From: CAZCFB01 sp964511535
Lineage (GTDB): Bacteria > Myxococcota_A > Polyangia > GCA-2747355 > CAZCFB01
DNA: 22,839 bases
Direction of reading: 5' to 3'
Assembly: GCA_964511535.1 (NCBI GenBank)
Contig: CAZEFW010000158.1
Location: 1-22,839 of the forward strand
How positions within the stretch are numbered: position 1 is the stretch's first letter; each line of letters begins with the position of its first letter. Positions 1-10,168 of the stretch are shown here, piece after piece. The notes under the pieces were generated by a model. It saw only the letters and a list, made by a program, of their open reading frames with translations, had not been told where the DNA came from and ran no database searches. Both the position numbers and the translations under genes were made by a program.

Positions 1-744
1 TTAGTCCGGCCACGCCCGGTTGTCGGATGGATTCCTGCTCAGGGTGCAAAACGGTGAGGGTGCCTTCCCGGCGGCGATGAGTGCGTCGAGGGCCTGGCAA
101 TCTTCGGCGGTCAGCGCCTGGAAGAGCGGAGCAAGCAGTCCATCGAGTTCCGCGCGGATCCCTGGATAGTGGGACAGTCGCAGCCCGGGCGTGGTCGAGA
201 GCAAGCGATCCATGAGTTTGGTGGCGGTGCGGGCGGCATGTTCCATCAATAGCAGGATGAGGACTGTGTGCTGCCGGTCGGCAGTGTGGCCCTCGAGGTG
301 GCCATCGGCGCCGATGTCTCCAGAGACGTGGGCGACCTTGCCGGCCAGGGTCATAGCCATGCGCTGCAGCTCATCTGCCAGCGCTTGTTGTTCCTGTTGT
401 TGGACCGGGTCCAGCCGCCCGATGATTCCTCCGACCGCGACGACATGCCGGGTCGCCACTTCTTGCAGCCTCGAGGCGGCGGGGGATGGAGGTGGAGGTG
501 GCTCGATCTTTCCGGGGTCGATGCCGCGCGATTCGAGCTCCGCCGTCAACATCTCCCTGGCATTCATCATGTCCTCGGCCATGTCCTGCAGGACTACTTC
601 AAAATCGTCAGGGTCCTCGCCGCGTCGTACATGATCCTGCCGGGTCTGTCGCATTCGCTTGCAGACTTCGCACTGCTCCTGAACGGGGCATCGGTCGCAA
701 TGGCTGTCACAGAATGAGCTCGGTGAACTGAAATGGATGGGCAT
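1..744 (-). CDS. Uncharacterised protein with an N-terminal five-cysteine cluster
   Basis: I do not recognise the family. The reading frame is complete, ending in TAA at bases 3-1. It is open back to an ATG at 834, but I prefer the ATG at 744 because GGGAGG lies 5 nt upstream of it, while the ATGs at 834 and 804 lack a good ribosome binding site. The 247-residue product has cysteines at about residues 12, 16, 19, 25 and 28 (C-x3-C-x2-C-x5-C-x2-C), which suggests a small metal or Fe-S binding head. A charged, mostly helical stretch follows, then a short proline run (PPPPPSP) and a helical C-terminal half. There is no signal peptide or membrane helix. The gene on its upstream side is a broken kinase, so context gives no clue to function. 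Confidence 0.6.
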   Translation of the reverse strand: MPIHFSSPSSFCDSHCDRCPVQEQCEVCKRMRQTRQDHVRRGEDPDDFEVVLQDMAEDMMNAREMLTAELESRGIDPGKIEPPPPPSPAASRLQEVATRHVVAVGGIIGRLDPVQQQEQQALADELQRMAMTLAGKVAHVSGDIGADGHLEGHTADRQHTVLILLLMEHAARTATKLMDRLLSTTPGLRLSHYPGIRAELDGLLAPLFQALTAEDCQALDALIAAGKAPSPFCTLSRNPSDNRAWPD

Positions 745-851
745 CTGATCCTCCCGCCGCGCATGGTCACGCGTCTGATCGGTTGCACGGGGGTTATCGG
801 ACATCCCGGCGAGGTGTTGCGTGTGGTGACCCATAAATGCCCGCCGAGCTA

Positions 852-1265
852 TTAGCCGCTTGCGTGACGATACAATCCAGCAAAGGCGAGCAGCTCATTT
901 TCGGCGGCCGGGGTGATGCCGTCTGGCTCCAGGGCAGCTTTGAACCAACTGGCCCGGATGCAGAGCTGGTGCAGTTGAACATTCTCCGGCTGCAGCCGGT
1001 CTCCGCCTGCGGCGTGGTAAGCCTCCAGCAATCGCCGTAGGCCGTTGCGCCGCTTGAAGGGGTGCTTGCCCGGGCCGATGGCGATGGCCAGGTCGTATGC
1101 AGGATCGCCCACCGCGGCCATGGACCAGTCAATGAGCGAAGGGGGTTCACCGTCCATCAGGTCAACGAGGATGTTCTGCGGCATGAGGTCGCCGTGGAGC
1201 AGGACACCAGGGGTGTCCGGCGGGAGGCTTTCCCGGCCCCTTCTTGCGCGGCATGACGCCCACCT
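852..1265 (-). pseudogene. C-terminal fragment of an aminoglycoside phosphotransferase (APH) family kinase
   Basis: The open frame runs from just after an in-frame stop (TAG, bases 1268-1266) to TAA at 854-852. It encodes the catalytic C-terminal half of an APH/choline-kinase-like fold. The catalytic loop HGDLMPQN is followed by LIDW, which carries the metal-binding aspartate, and then by the typical GDPAYDLA. Members of this family need an N-terminal nucleotide-binding lobe of about 100 residues or more, and that lobe is absent. The only ATG (1184) lies after HGD, so starting there would lose the catalytic aspartate. No ATG, GTG or TTG lies between the upstream stop and that point. The other minus-strand frames just upstream do not restore an N-lobe. 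I read it as a truncated remnant, probably left by a deletion or an insertion junction near 1240-1268. Confidence 0.65.
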
Positions 1266-1570
1266 CTACCTGGCAACTCTACCCCGCGCCGGAGCGTCGC
1301 TCCAACGGTGAGATTGTCGCGCGATGGGGAGCAACATCTTCAGCGGTTCAGGCTGTGCAGGACATGAACCTTAAACCAGAGAAGGCCACCATGCCCGGTA
1401 CCACCTCAGTACCACTCAGGCGCAACGAATCAGGCCGCCAGGTCCGCCTCCGTAGCGTCAACCTGTTGATCCGTAACGCCGGGCGGCAGGCCTTCCGGGC
1501 GCCCGCGCGACCTCACACGGTGGAAGTCGTAGGTTGACTCTAGCCGGCTGGCGCCGGCTCCCGTCGCTGC

Positions 1571-1614
1571 ATCTGAAGAATTCCAGGCCGAAAGCCGCCT
1601 GGAATTCTTCAGAT
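1571..1614. repeat. Perfect 18-bp inverted repeat with an 8-nt loop
   Basis: ATCTGAAGAATTCCAGGC (1571-1588) is exactly reverse-complemented at 1597-1614, with CGAAAGCC between. Pairing stops cleanly outside the 18 bp. There is no T-tract on either side, so it is not a standard intrinsic terminator. It is only about 40% GC in a very GC-rich neighbourhood. It could be a small mobile palindromic element, a site for a dimeric protein or an RNA hairpin. The sequence does not decide between these. Confidence 0.75.
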
Positions 1615-1912
1615 CGCAGTCAAATCCTACATCGCCCAACCATAAAGCCCCCAATGCCCGGTGAGGGGACTTTTTCTTTGGGCTCGCGTCTTCGGGCGGC
1701 GTGTCGCTTGCTCTTTGGCCTTTGGCGATTGGTGGCGGCGCCGATCTTTCTCCGGGGCAGCTGCAGCTCTACGGAGCGATCAGGCGCATCCAGGCTGCGG
1801 CGGTTGGGAGTGGCCCCACAACCACAGGTCCCCCGATCCGATGTTGTCAGCGGCTGTTTGGCGAGTTGGATCCGATAAGTTTCATTTTACAACCCTCTCT
1901 CGGCAATGGTAA

Positions 1913-1927
1913 GTTGCTAACTGCAAC
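1913..1927. promoter_or_regulatory. Short inverted repeat upstream of the HxlR gene, possible operator
   Basis: GTTGC-TAACT-GCAAC forms a 5+5 bp dyad starting 29 bases before the HxlR start codon. HxlR-type regulators commonly bind dyads in their own promoter. The arms are short, so chance is a real alternative. A ribosome binding site (AAGGAAA) follows about 7 nt before the ATG. Confidence 0.3.
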
Positions 1928-1941
1928 CAAGGAAATCCCCC

Positions 1942-2439
1942 ATGGCCACGAAGCGTTACGAAAACCTCGCCTGCTCGGCTGCCCGGGCCTTGGAGGTGGT
2001 GGGCGAGCGTTGGACGATGCTCATCATCCGGGATCTTTTTTATGGCCTGCGCCGCTTCGACGAGCTGCAACGCGACCTGGGCGTGGCCAGAAACATCCTC
2101 TCGCGCCGCCTGGCCGACCTGGTGGACCACGGCGTCGTCATGCGCCAGCTGTACAGCGAATCGCCGCCTCGCCACGAGTACCGCTTGACCCGCAAGGGCG
2201 AGGATCTGTTTCCGGTGTTGCTGGCGCTCATGGCCTGGGGCGACCGCTGGGCCGCGCCCGACGGCGCGCCCATGGTGATGACCCACACCGGCTGCGACCA
2301 GGACCTGCGCCCCCTGGTGGTCTGCTCTGCCTGCGGCGAGGAGCCGCTGCCGCGCACGGTGTTCGCCCGGGTCGGCCCCGGCCTGTCTGACGCGGCGCCC
2401 CCGCCCTCCCCTGTCTCTTCGTCCGACGACGAGGAGTAG
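1942..2439 (+). CDS. HxlR-family winged helix-turn-helix transcriptional regulator
   Basis: The 165-residue product matches the HxlR family in order. It has CSAARALEVVGERWTMLIIRDL (about residues 11-32), the recognition region RRFDELQRDLGVARNILSRRL (about 37-57), and a wing ending in YRLTRKGEDLFPVLLALMAWGDRW (about 88-111). The cysteine before ALEVVGERW is the position that senses thiol or aldehyde stress in some members. Past the usual domain there is a tail with a His/Cys pattern (HTGC, then CSACGE) that may bind a metal, followed by an acidic serine-rich end. The start has AAGGAAA about 7 nt upstream. No obvious target gene sits beside it: the next gene, serS, is a housekeeping gene 63 bases away. 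A dyad upstream may be an autoregulatory site. Confidence 0.9.
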   Translation: MATKRYENLACSAARALEVVGERWTMLIIRDLFYGLRRFDELQRDLGVARNILSRRLADLVDHGVVMRQLYSESPPRHEYRLTRKGEDLFPVLLALMAWGDRWAAPDGAPMVMTHTGCDQDLRPLVVCSACGEEPLPRTVFARVGPGLSDAAPPPSPVSSSDDEE

Positions 2440-2502
2440 CGCTCTGCCCTTCTTTGGGGTATCAGGGCTCTGTCAACTCTTAGGCAGAGAGGTAATGAAC
2501 CG

Positions 2503-3786
2503 ATGCTCGACATGAGACTGATCCGCGAGGACCCCGAGCAGGTCCGCCGCTCCATCCTGGAGCGCAAGCTGGACCCGCAGAAGGTGGACCTGGACCGCCT
2601 GCTGGAGGTGGACCGAGACTGGCGCGAGACCCGCGGCCGCGCCGACGAGCTGCGCGCCCGCCGCAACAGCATCTCCTCGGGCATCAAGAAGTTGTCGGGC
2701 GACGAGCGCCAGGCCGCCATCGACGAGGTCAAGGGCATCAAGGTCGAGCTGTCCGGCCTGGAGACGAGCCAGACGGAGCTCACCGCTCAGCGCGACGCCC
2801 TGCTGCGCCTGATGCCCAACTTCCTCGACCCGGACACCCCCGCCGGCGGCACCGACGCCGAGAACGTGGAGATCAGCCGCTGGGGCGATCCCCCGGCCCT
2901 CGACTTCGAGCCTCGGGACCACCTGGAGATCGGCCGCCTCACCGACACCATCGACTTCGAGAGCGCCTCGAAGGTGACCGGCGCCAACTTCTATTATCTC
3001 AAGAACGAGGCCGCCCTGCTGGAGCTCGGCCTGTGCCAGTTCGCCGCCACCCAGCTGCTGCCGCACGGCTTCGTGCCCATGAGCACCCCCGACCTGGCCC
3101 GCGACGAGGTGCTCGAGGGCATCGGCTTCGCCCCCCGCGGCCCCGAGACGCAGGTCTACAGCGTCGAGGGCATGGACCTGAGCCTGGTGGGCACCGCCGA
3201 GATCACTCTCGGCGGCTACAACTCCGGCGCGATCCTCGACGGCGCGGACCTGCCCCTGCGCTACCTCGGCTTCTCTCACTGTTTCCGCACCGAGGCGGGC
3301 GCCCACGGCAAGGAGTCCAAGGGCCTGTACCGGGTGCACCAGTTCACCAAGGCCGAGATGTTCATCGTTTGCCAGCCCGATCAGTCCGCCGCCCTGCACG
3401 ACGAGCTGCTGGCCCACGAGGAGGCCATGCTCCAGGCGCTGGAGATACCGTACCGCGTGGTGGCGGTGTGCGCCGGCGACCTCGGCGCCCCGGCGGCCAA
3501 GAAGTACGACATCGAGGCCTGGATGCCAGGCCGCGGCGACTACGGCGAGGTCACCTCCTGCTCCAACTGCACCGACTACCAGGCCCGCCGCCTCGGGGTC
3601 CGCTTCCGCCCCGAGCCCGAGACCTCCCCCCGGTTCGCCCACCTGCTCAACGGCACCGCCCTGGCCATCAGCCGCGTGCTCATCGCCTTGCTGGAGAACC
3701 ACCAGCGGGAGGACGGCTCGGTCGCGATTCCGTCAGCCCTGCAGCCCTTCATCGGCGGCCGCGACCTCATCCCCTCCAGGGGCTGA
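2503..3786 (+). CDS. serS: Seryl-tRNA synthetase
   Basis: This is a class II aminoacyl-tRNA synthetase that charges tRNA-Ser, and also tRNA-Sec, with serine in the cytoplasm. The 427-residue product has the standard bacterial length. The N-terminus MLDMRLIREDPEQVRRS is typical of SerRS. Residues about 30-105 form the antiparallel coiled-coil arm that contacts the long variable arm of tRNA-Ser. Motif 2 appears as FRTEAGAHGKESKGLYRVHQF, and motif 3 as NGTALAISRVLIALLENHQ followed by DGSVAIPSALQPF. The start is preceded by GAGAGGT with a spacing of about 9 nt. An ATG at 2495 is out of frame. Charging of tRNA-Sec with serine is the first step of the selenocysteine pathway, in which selB downstream acts last, but the genes are not tightly linked. 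Confidence 0.97.
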   Translation: MLDMRLIREDPEQVRRSILERKLDPQKVDLDRLLEVDRDWRETRGRADELRARRNSISSGIKKLSGDERQAAIDEVKGIKVELSGLETSQTELTAQRDALLRLMPNFLDPDTPAGGTDAENVEISRWGDPPALDFEPRDHLEIGRLTDTIDFESASKVTGANFYYLKNEAALLELGLCQFAATQLLPHGFVPMSTPDLARDEVLEGIGFAPRGPETQVYSVEGMDLSLVGTAEITLGGYNSGAILDGADLPLRYLGFSHCFRTEAGAHGKESKGLYRVHQFTKAEMFIVCQPDQSAALHDELLAHEEAMLQALEIPYRVVAVCAGDLGAPAAKKYDIEAWMPGRGDYGEVTSCSNCTDYQARRLGVRFRPEPETSPRFAHLLNGTALAISRVLIALLENHQREDGSVAIPSALQPFIGGRDLIPSRG

Positions 3787-3946
3787 AACGCTCCCCCCGG
3801 GGCGCCCACAACCCCCGTGAAATAATTGATGAGGGAGGCGGTTCCCGTTAGGATGGAACCATCTCCACCAGTGGCAGGGGGACGGGTGGTACATGTGCGG
3901 TCCGGAGCCCACCAGGTGCCGGGCCCAGAACAATCGGGGAGCTTGT

Positions 3947-6900
3947 ATGATCATCTCCTGCAGCAACTGCAAGGCCGAGTTTGAGGTATCCGCCGCCAGC
4001 ATCCCCCCACAGGGGATCGTGACAACCTGTCCGCACTGCCGCACGACCTTCAAGGCGATGCCCGAGGACGCGGGCGGCAGCGCCGGCGGTGACGAGCAGG
4101 AAGCGACCCTCTTCGTGCGCCGCGCCAGCGGCAAGGTATTCGGTCCCCTGGCCGTGCCTTCCGTGGTGAGCATGGTCCAGAACCAGACCCTGCAGGCCGA
4201 GGACGAGGTCTCCTGGGACGGCTCCACCTGGGTCCCGCTGAGCCAGGATGAGCAGCTCGGCCCGCACCTGCCCGAGGCCGTGCCTTCCATGGCGCAGAGC
4301 GAATTCCAGGACCAGGTGATCACACCGGTCCCGCTGGAGGGCTCCCCCGCGTCGGTCCCCGAGGCCGACATGGACGAGGGCTCCTCGCTTCATCTCGACT
4401 CCGATGGCGGCACCATCGGCGGGGCGCCCCTGGACGATCTGAGCGACATCCCTGGCCAGGTCCCCGGCGGCGATCCGGGAGCCCCCCAGGGCGACAACAT
4501 CTCGTCGGGTGGCTTCGGCGCGGCGGCTGGCGAGGAGTGGGAGCCGGTCCCCTCCATCAGCCTGGATGACTTCAACCAGCCCGACGCGGACGAGGAGATC
4601 CCGGAGGCGCGCCCGGTGGCCGCCACCGAGCTCGGCATGGGCGAGGCGAGCGAGATGGGCGATCTGGCCGATGGGGCCGATCTCCTGGCGCCCGTCGAGG
4701 GAGTCTCCGACCTGCCCCAGCCGTTCGAGGGCCTGGTGGATCTACCCCAGCCCAAGGAGGGCCTGGCGGATCTTCCCCAGCCCAAGGCGGATCCCCTGGC
4801 CGACCTGCCCGCGCCCAAGATGGGCCTGCAGGGCACCCAGATGGGCATGGGCGACCCCGTCGCGGACTTGCCGATTCCCAGGGAGGGCATCGTCGATCTG
4901 CCCGAGCCCAAGGGCGGCATCTCCGATCTGATGGAGCCCAAGGGGGGCATCGCGGATGTACCCGAGCCCGCCGGCGGAATCGCAGACTTCCCCGAACCCG
5001 CTGACGGTATCGCAGACTTCCCTGAGCCCGCCGGCGGCATCGCAGACTTCCCCGAGCCTGCTGGCGGCATCGCGGATTTCCCCGAGCCCGCCGATGGCAT
5101 CTCTGACTTCCCCGAGCCGTCCGCGGGCATCTCCGACTTCCCGGAGCCGTCCGGCGGCATCTCGGATTTCCCCGAGCCCCAGGACGGGATCTCGGACCTG
5201 CCCGAGCCGGACGGAGGCATCGCAGACTTCCCCGAGCCCCAGGGCCTCGAGGGGTTCTTCGAGTACAGCGACGACGCCGGCCTGGACGACGGCGGGGCCT
5301 TCGCCGATCTGGACGGCGTGCCGGACATGCCCGAGGGCGACGCCGTTGTGGGCGATCAGCCCATAAACCTCGACAGCGGCGCGGCTGGAGACGAGCTGCA
5401 CTTCGACGCCCCCTCCGAGGCTGACGTGGAGGAGATGACCGACCTGGCCCATGAGCCGGCGGTCGACGAGAAGGTCAAGCAGCCCCGGAAGAAGCGCCCC
5501 ATGACGCGGATGGACTACATCCGCATCGCGGTGTTGAGCTTGGTGGGCGTGCTGCTGGTTGGCATCGGCATGGGCCTGTTCACCGACTACGGGTTCTTCG
5601 GCCTGCACTACCTGACGGGCGGGTTCGAGAAGGAGCGCAAGGCCAAGGAAGACATGGCCACCATGCAGCGGGAGATGGGCAAGGACACCTTCTCCTCCTA
5701 CCGCAAGGCCCTGCGCGGGCTCGAGTCCGTGGCCAAGGTGCTCAGCGAGAACCCCGACCCGATGGCGCTGCAGGTGCAGGCGGTCTCGGCGATGCTGCTG
5801 CGCTTCGGCGCCAACAAGGCGCGCAAGACCAAGGCCACCGAGATGCTCACCGGCCTGAGGCAGGCCGACGCCGACTCCAAGGAGGTGGACAAGGCCACCG
5901 CCCTGGTGATGGCCTTCCTGAACAAGCATGACAAGGCCATCGCCACCATCAACAAGGTCATCGCCCGCGACCGCACCGACGCCGTGGCCAAGGTGTACGA
6001 GGGCTGGATCTACGAGCGAGGCGCCAAGTACGACAAGGCGACCAAGAGCTACGAGGAGGCGGTCAAGCTGGACGCCAAGCTGCCCGCGGCGCTCTACGGC
6101 CTGGCCCATGTCCAGGAGCTGACAAACAAGAACAAGGAGGCCTTCGCCGGCGCAGACAAGACGCTCAAGGCCAACCCGCTGCACACCGGCGCCATGCTGC
6201 TCAAGGCGCGGCTGTTGCTGGGCGACAAGAAGCTGACTCAGGTCAAGGCGATCCTCGAGGAGGTGGCCAAGCAGGACAAGCTCGCGGCGCCGGTGGAGCA
6301 GGCAGAGGCCGCGAGCACCCTCGGGCAGCTCGGCGTGGTCTCGGGCTCCTCCAACGAGGCGCGCAAGCACTTCCAGAAGGCGCTAAAGCTCAACCCCGAC
6401 AACGTCACCGCCATGCTCGGGCTGGGCAACCTGAACTACCAGGCCAAGATGTACAAGGACGCGCTCAAGCAGTTCCGCGCGGCGCGCAAGCTGAACCCGA
6501 ACAACGTCGACGCCTCGTTCATGATCGCCCGCACGGTGCTGGCCCAGGGCAAGCCGATGGACGCGCTCAAGGCGCTGATGGCCATCGGCCGCGGGGCCAA
6601 GGGCAAGGCGGAGCTGCCCTACCTGCTCGGCCGCGTCGAGGAGGAGCTCGGCGAGTTCAAGGACGCGGAGAAGCATTACCGCGAGGCGATGAAGCTCAAG
6701 CCGAAGTTCTTCAAGCCGTACCTGCACCTGAGCCGCATCTTCATGAAGCAGAACGAGCAGAAGAAGGCGCTGGAGGTGCTGCGCACCGCCCAGAAAAAGA
6801 TCCCCAAGTCTGGCGTGGTGCTCAACGCCCAGGGCGAGATCTACCTGGCGGGCAAGCACCTGAAGAAGGCGCTGAGCAAGTTCCAGCGCGCGCTGCGCAA

Positions 6901-7927
6901 GGACCCCAACCTGAACCTGGCCATCTTCAACATGGCCAACACGCTGTTCGAGCTGGGGAACATGAAGAAGGCGCGCAAGCGGTACGAGGAGCTGCAGAAG
7001 CGGGACAACAAGTTCCCCGGGTTGGCGGCCAAGATGGCGGACCTGATGACCCGGCTCGAGGATCACGCGGCCGCCTCCAAGCAGTGGGACATCGCCCTGA
7101 AGCAGGAGAAGCCCACGCTGGAGCGCCGCATCAAGGCCGCGCGCAGCTACGTCGACGCCGGCTATTACAAGAAGGCCCTGACCCAGACCGAGCTGGCCCT
7201 GCGCCAGGACGCCTCCATCGCCGAGGCCAAGGCGATCCGCGCCGAGGCGCTGCTGGCCACCAACGAGCTGGGCGACGCGCTGGTGGAGATCAAGGGCGCG
7301 CTGGACCGCGAGCAGCTGGCCAAGTACTTCGTCACCCTGGGCCGGGTGCTGCTGGCGCTGCACAAGGAGCTCGAGGCCATCGACGCCTACACCAGCGCGC
7401 TGAAGCGGGACCCTTCGCTGGTGGCGATCCAGGCAGAGCGCGCCATCCTCCTGGTGAAGAACGGCACGGTCAAGGACGGCCTGAAGCAGCTCAGGAAGGT
7501 GGTCTCCTCCTTCTCCGGCAGGGCCGACATCCACTTCTGGATGGGGTGGGCGTACTACGACCTCGGCGAGGAGAACAAGGCGCTGACGGCGTTCCGCACC
7601 GCGGCGGCCAAGGACGCGAGCATGGGCCAGGCGCACTACCGAATCGCCTTGATTCTGTACGATCGCCGGAAGCTCGGCTCGGCCGTGCCGCTGTTCAAGC
7701 GGGCCATCAAGACCTACAAGGAAGTGAAGGGCAAGCAGTCGCCGTCCTGGTACGAGGACTCGGTGCTGCAGCTCGGCTTCATCTACGAGAAGCAGCGGCT
7801 GCGCAAGCAGGCCATCGAGACCTACAAGAAGTACCTCGAGGTGGCCAACCCTCACGCCGCCATGCGCCAGGAAGTGACCAAGCGGCTGAAGAACTACGGG
7901 GTGAACCTGGAAGAGGACGAGTTCTAG
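3947..7927 (+). CDS. Zinc-ribbon/GYF/TPR membrane protein with a DFPEP-type tandem repeat
   Basis: I start at the ATG at 3947 (GGGGAG about 6 nt upstream, 1326 residues) and not at the in-frame ATG at 3893, because the MJ0042-type zinc ribbon begins exactly there (Cys 5, 8, 28, 31). A GYF-like domain follows (about 52-108, with FGPL and a WDGSTWVPL end). Next comes an acidic Pro/Gly-rich linker. Within it, about 253-434 is a 10-residue repeat of the type D(L/F)PEP-x-x-GI-x. One membrane helix lies at about 523-545, preceded by KQPRKKRP, which predicts a cytosolic N-terminus and a periplasmic C-terminus. The remaining roughly 770 residues are TPR-type helical pairs. The front end resembles the AgmX/GltJ-like protein at 13313-15652, and TPR proteins such as AgmK/GltI accompany GltJ in the Myxococcus gliding and envelope complex. 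I infer an envelope scaffold; a precise role is not shown. Confidence 0.85.
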   Translation: MIISCSNCKAEFEVSAASIPPQGIVTTCPHCRTTFKAMPEDAGGSAGGDEQEATLFVRRASGKVFGPLAVPSVVSMVQNQTLQAEDEVSWDGSTWVPLSQDEQLGPHLPEAVPSMAQSEFQDQVITPVPLEGSPASVPEADMDEGSSLHLDSDGGTIGGAPLDDLSDIPGQVPGGDPGAPQGDNISSGGFGAAAGEEWEPVPSISLDDFNQPDADEEIPEARPVAATELGMGEASEMGDLADGADLLAPVEGVSDLPQPFEGLVDLPQPKEGLADLPQPKADPLADLPAPKMGLQGTQMGMGDPVADLPIPREGIVDLPEPKGGISDLMEPKGGIADVPEPAGGIADFPEPADGIADFPEPAGGIADFPEPAGGIADFPEPADGISDFPEPSAGISDFPEPSGGISDFPEPQDGISDLPEPDGGIADFPEPQGLEGFFEYSDDAGLDDGGAFADLDGVPDMPEGDAVVGDQPINLDSGAAGDELHFDAPSEADVEEMTDLAHEPAVDEKVKQPRKKRPMTRMDYIRIAVLSLVGVLLVGIGMGLFTDYGFFGLHYLTGGFEKERKAKEDMATMQREMGKDTFSSYRKALRGLESVAKVLSENPDPMALQVQAVSAMLLRFGANKARKTKATEMLTGLRQADADSKEVDKATALVMAFLNKHDKAIATINKVIARDRTDAVAKVYEGWIYERGAKYDKATKSYEEAVKLDAKLPAALYGLAHVQELTNKNKEAFAGADKTLKANPLHTGAMLLKARLLLGDKKLTQVKAILEEVAKQDKLAAPVEQAEAASTLGQLGVVSGSSNEARKHFQKALKLNPDNVTAMLGLGNLNYQAKMYKDALKQFRAARKLNPNNVDASFMIARTVLAQGKPMDALKALMAIGRGAKGKAELPYLLGRVEEELGEFKDAEKHYREAMKLKPKFFKPYLHLSRIFMKQNEQKKALEVLRTAQKKIPKSGVVLNAQGEIYLAGKHLKKALSKFQRALRKDPNLNLAIFNMANTLFELGNMKKARKRYEELQKRDNKFPGLAAKMADLMTRLEDHAAASKQWDIALKQEKPTLERRIKAARSYVDAGYYKKALTQTELALRQDASIAEAKAIRAEALLATNELGDALVEIKGALDREQLAKYFVTLGRVLLALHKELEAIDAYTSALKRDPSLVAIQAERAILLVKNGTVKDGLKQLRKVVSSFSGRADIHFWMGWAYYDLGEENKALTAFRTAAAKDASMGQAHYRIALILYDRRKLGSAVPLFKRAIKTYKEVKGKQSPSWYEDSVLQLGFIYEKQRLRKQAIETYKKYLEVANPHAAMRQEVTKRLKNYGVNLEEDEF
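4891..5250 (+). repeat. Twelve in-register 30-bp tandem repeat units inside the TPR protein gene
   Basis: From 4891 to 5250 the sequence repeats every 30 bases without slippage, encoding 10-residue units such as DFPEPAGGIA. Units at 4981-5100 are the most alike and the edges are more diverged. Looser DLPQP-type units extend upstream to about 4700. The exact multiple of three and the silent third-position changes show it is maintained as coding sequence, so it is not a CRISPR array. Confidence 0.9.
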
Positions 7928-7957
7928 CCCCCGGGCCCACTCCCCCCCCCGCTTCCC

Positions 7958-9880
<1,923 letters not shown>

Positions 9881-9923
9881 GCCGGAGATCCGTCAGAGCG
9901 TAAACAGGCATTTCAGGTATAGT

Positions 9924-10101
9924 TTGTCCACAGGCCATTGGAGGCAGCAAACCCCCTGGAATCCTGTGGAAAACTTGTTGACAGGTTGCTGATTCCGCGT
10001 GAGCCGGTTCTGGGAACCCGCCGGAAATTCAACGCTTTTTAACAACGTTTTAGTTTTCCACTATTTGTGGACTCCAAATGAGTTGGTCCGGGATATGCAC
10101 A
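9924..10101. other. Cluster of DnaA-box-like 9-mers in a convergent intergenic region
   Basis: Four matches to the DnaA-box consensus TTWTNCACA, each with at most one mismatch, lie within 178 bases. They are TTGTCCACA at 9924-9932 (plus), TTTTCCACA at 9965-9973 (minus), TTTTCCACT at 10054-10062 (plus) and ATATGCACA at 10093-10101 (plus). An AT-rich stretch with CTTTTTAAC and GTTTTAGTTTTCC lies between the second and fourth boxes, in otherwise very GC-rich DNA. This could be a replication origin, a DnaA-titration site or an unrelated regulatory region. Against an origin, no dnaA, dnaN or gidA/parA gene is adjacent, and both flanking genes point toward the site. The 288-base gap 9881-10168 holds nothing else I can name. 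Confidence 0.35.
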
Positions 10102-10168
10102 GGGCCTGATACTGTTGTGTCCATTACGTTACATTGGCCTTACGTAACCTGGATCACCAAAAAACAGA

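Larger units (their letters stand above)
1266..1941. other. Non-coding or decayed stretch with two hairpins
   Basis: No convincing gene is seen in these roughly 675 bases. Several short frames exist on both strands (for example 1244-1537 and 1661-1912 on plus, 1430-1654 on minus). None has a recognisable motif, a good ribosome binding site or the codon pattern of the neighbours. The stretch holds a small hairpin (arms 1542-1548 and 1553-1559, AGCCGGC/GCCGGCT) and a strong perfect inverted repeat (1571-1614), listed separately. The last 80 bases are the likely promoter region of the HxlR gene. With the broken kinase next door, the region looks like scar tissue from past insertion or deletion events. 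Confidence 0.5.

Noticed and set aside
1244..1912. Small plus-strand genes in the gene-poor stretch, or integron attC or group II intron remains
   Set aside because: No ribosome sites, no recognisable residues, and none of the conserved attC or intron boundary motifs could be seen.
2473..3702. 409-codon open frame opposite serS
   Set aside because: It is a shadow of serS with V/G/L/A/H-rich low-complexity text.
3838..3862. Inverted repeat GGTTCC-N9-GGAACC between serS and the TPR gene
   Set aside because: A 6-bp arm with a 9-base loop and no T-tract or known riboswitch context is within chance in 160 bases.
4891..5250. CRISPR array (regular 30-bp repeats)
   Set aside because: There are no unique spacers between repeats. 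The units are head-to-tail, in frame and coding, with mostly synonymous or conservative changes.
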